This document shows, in pieces, positions 12,039 to 12,585 of a DNA stretch of 12,585 nt (position 1 is its first letter; each line of letters opens with the position of its first letter). The translations under genes were made by a program, and so were the position numbers. Source of the stretch: Peptostreptococcaceae bacterium. GTDB taxonomy: Bacteria > Bacillota_A > Clostridia > Peptostreptococcales > Acidaminobacteraceae. The stretch spans positions 1 through 12,585 of the forward strand of contig JABXKX010000177.1 in assembly GCA_013619035.1 (NCBI GenBank), read 5' to 3'. Below the pieces are notes generated by a model. The model worked only from the letters and a program-made list of their open reading frames with translations, was not told the DNA's origin and made no database searches.

Positions 12039-12585
12039 ATTTTAATAAATCGTTTTGCATTTTTTTCATTAAATAGGCGAGTCTATCGTTATCTAACTCA
12101 ATATACAACTTGTTTTGTTCACCCTGTTCAAAGTGTATCAAACCCAAGGCATATAATTTGTTCACATGATAACTCATGGTAGCAGGTGTTATATTAAACT
12201 TTTTAGCAAGTTCGTTAGAATACCATTTTTTCTTAGACAACATTTGAATCATTTGATATCTCTTCGAATCAGATAAAAATTTCAGTAAAGCTAAGAAATA
12301 TTCAGTTTCGTTTTCTTCAGCTTTCAACTCTTCTAAATGAAGACCGTAAATAAACTTTTTATGCGTTATTGATATATAAAGAGCAAAAGGTGAGTAGATT
12401 GATAAAACACCTTGCATTTCTTCTGTGTTAACTTCATTGGGATTCAATTTACCTTTGGTTAAATTCGGGATAAACTGTTTAGGATCCTCATCCATAATCA
12501 ACTGATGTCTTTCTAAGATGTTATCAATTTCATCTTTCTTAGGGATAACTTTCTTTTCAATGAAATCCTGATATAAGTTTAGAAG
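12037..12585 (-). CDS. ArsR-type winged-helix transcriptional regulator (partial, runs off the right edge)
   Basis: The frame is open from TAA at 12037 to the right end of the window. The possible TTG 12501 and ATG 12495 starts lack a Shine-Dalgarno sequence, and coding-like sequence continues upstream of them (LNLYQDFIEKKVIPKK, then DEIDNILERHQLIMDED), so the true start is outside. About 182 residues are visible. Counting from the end, the last 90 or so residues form a winged helix. ALLKFLSDSKRYQMIQML is the first helix pair, and SNELAKKFNITPATMSYHVN is the helix-turn-helix with its recognition helix. KLYALGLIHFEQGEQNKLYI is the wing. The SYHVNKLYALGLI sequence is typical of ArsR/HTH_5 repressors. 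No ArsR metal-binding CxC is seen in the visible part. The N-terminal region is unassigned and could sense a ligand. A terminator separates it from the downstream operon, so regulation of that operon is only a possibility. Confidence 0.88.
   Translation of the reverse strand, partial: LLNLYQDFIEKKVIPKKDEIDNILERHQLIMDEDPKQFIPNLTKGKLNPNEVNTEEMQGVLSIYSPFALYISITHKKFIYGLHLEELKAEENETEYFLALLKFLSDSKRYQMIQMLSKKKWYSNELAKKFNITPATMSYHVNKLYALGLIHFEQGEQNKLYIELDNDRLAYLMKKMQNDLLK

Noticed and set aside
1..12585. CRISPR arrays, tRNA or rRNA genes, insertion sequences, phage genes, toxin-antitoxin pairs
   Set aside because: No regularly spaced direct repeats, no tRNA-like cloverleaf or rRNA sequence, and no transposase or integrase motifs were seen in a full read of both strands.

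Overview
This is an AT-rich window from a low-GC Gram-positive-type bacterium. The gene set (a long fused 2-hydroxyacyl-CoA dehydratase activase, a GerW/YtfJ protein, a DUF2953 protein, lipoproteins, strong GGAGG ribosome binding sites) fits Firmicutes or deep-branching Mollicutes such as Izemoplasma, Haloplasma or Acholeplasma relatives. That placement is inference. TGA is read as a stop: the sigma factor and the anti-sigma factor both end in TGA exactly where the next gene starts, so the Mycoplasma code 4 does not apply.

Left part (1-2294). After an uncertain gene end at the left edge come two plus-strand lipoprotein genes. The first is a methionine-rich 330-residue lipoprotein of unknown role. 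The second is a papain-like (C39-type) cysteine peptidase lipoprotein with a visible Cys/His/Asp triad. Each is closed by its own clear hairpin terminator. A gene-poor stretch of about 240 bases follows, with an inverted repeat and a possible decayed coding fragment.

Middle (2295-9546). Two DNA-repair genes are divergent with only 23 bases between their start codons: uracil-DNA glycosylase (ung, minus) and an alkyltransferase-like protein (plus) whose active-site Cys is replaced by Trp. The latter overlaps tail-to-tail with an uncharacterised minus-strand gene. Next is the largest gene, a 1418-residue fusion of two ASKHA ATPase/activase modules, a Cys4 motif, a DUF2229-type region and a dehydratase-like region. 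It is followed by a class V aminotransferase-fold cysteine desulfurase, which could supply sulfur for Fe-S clusters.

Right part (9558-12585, all minus). Read in transcription order: a partial ArsR-type winged-helix regulator running off the right edge; a terminator; a 94-residue protein that looks like a glycine-poor relative of GerW; GerW/YtfJ itself; a hairpin; an ECF-type sigma factor; a zinc-finger anti-sigma factor without a membrane helix; and a DUF2953 membrane-anchored protein. Spacing and overlaps (10 nt, 53 nt with a hairpin, 4 nt, and a 4-nt ATGA overlap) suggest one regulated cluster. The link between the GerW/DUF2953 pair and a sigma/anti-sigma switch, together with the GerW-like companion, is the most distinctive part of the window.
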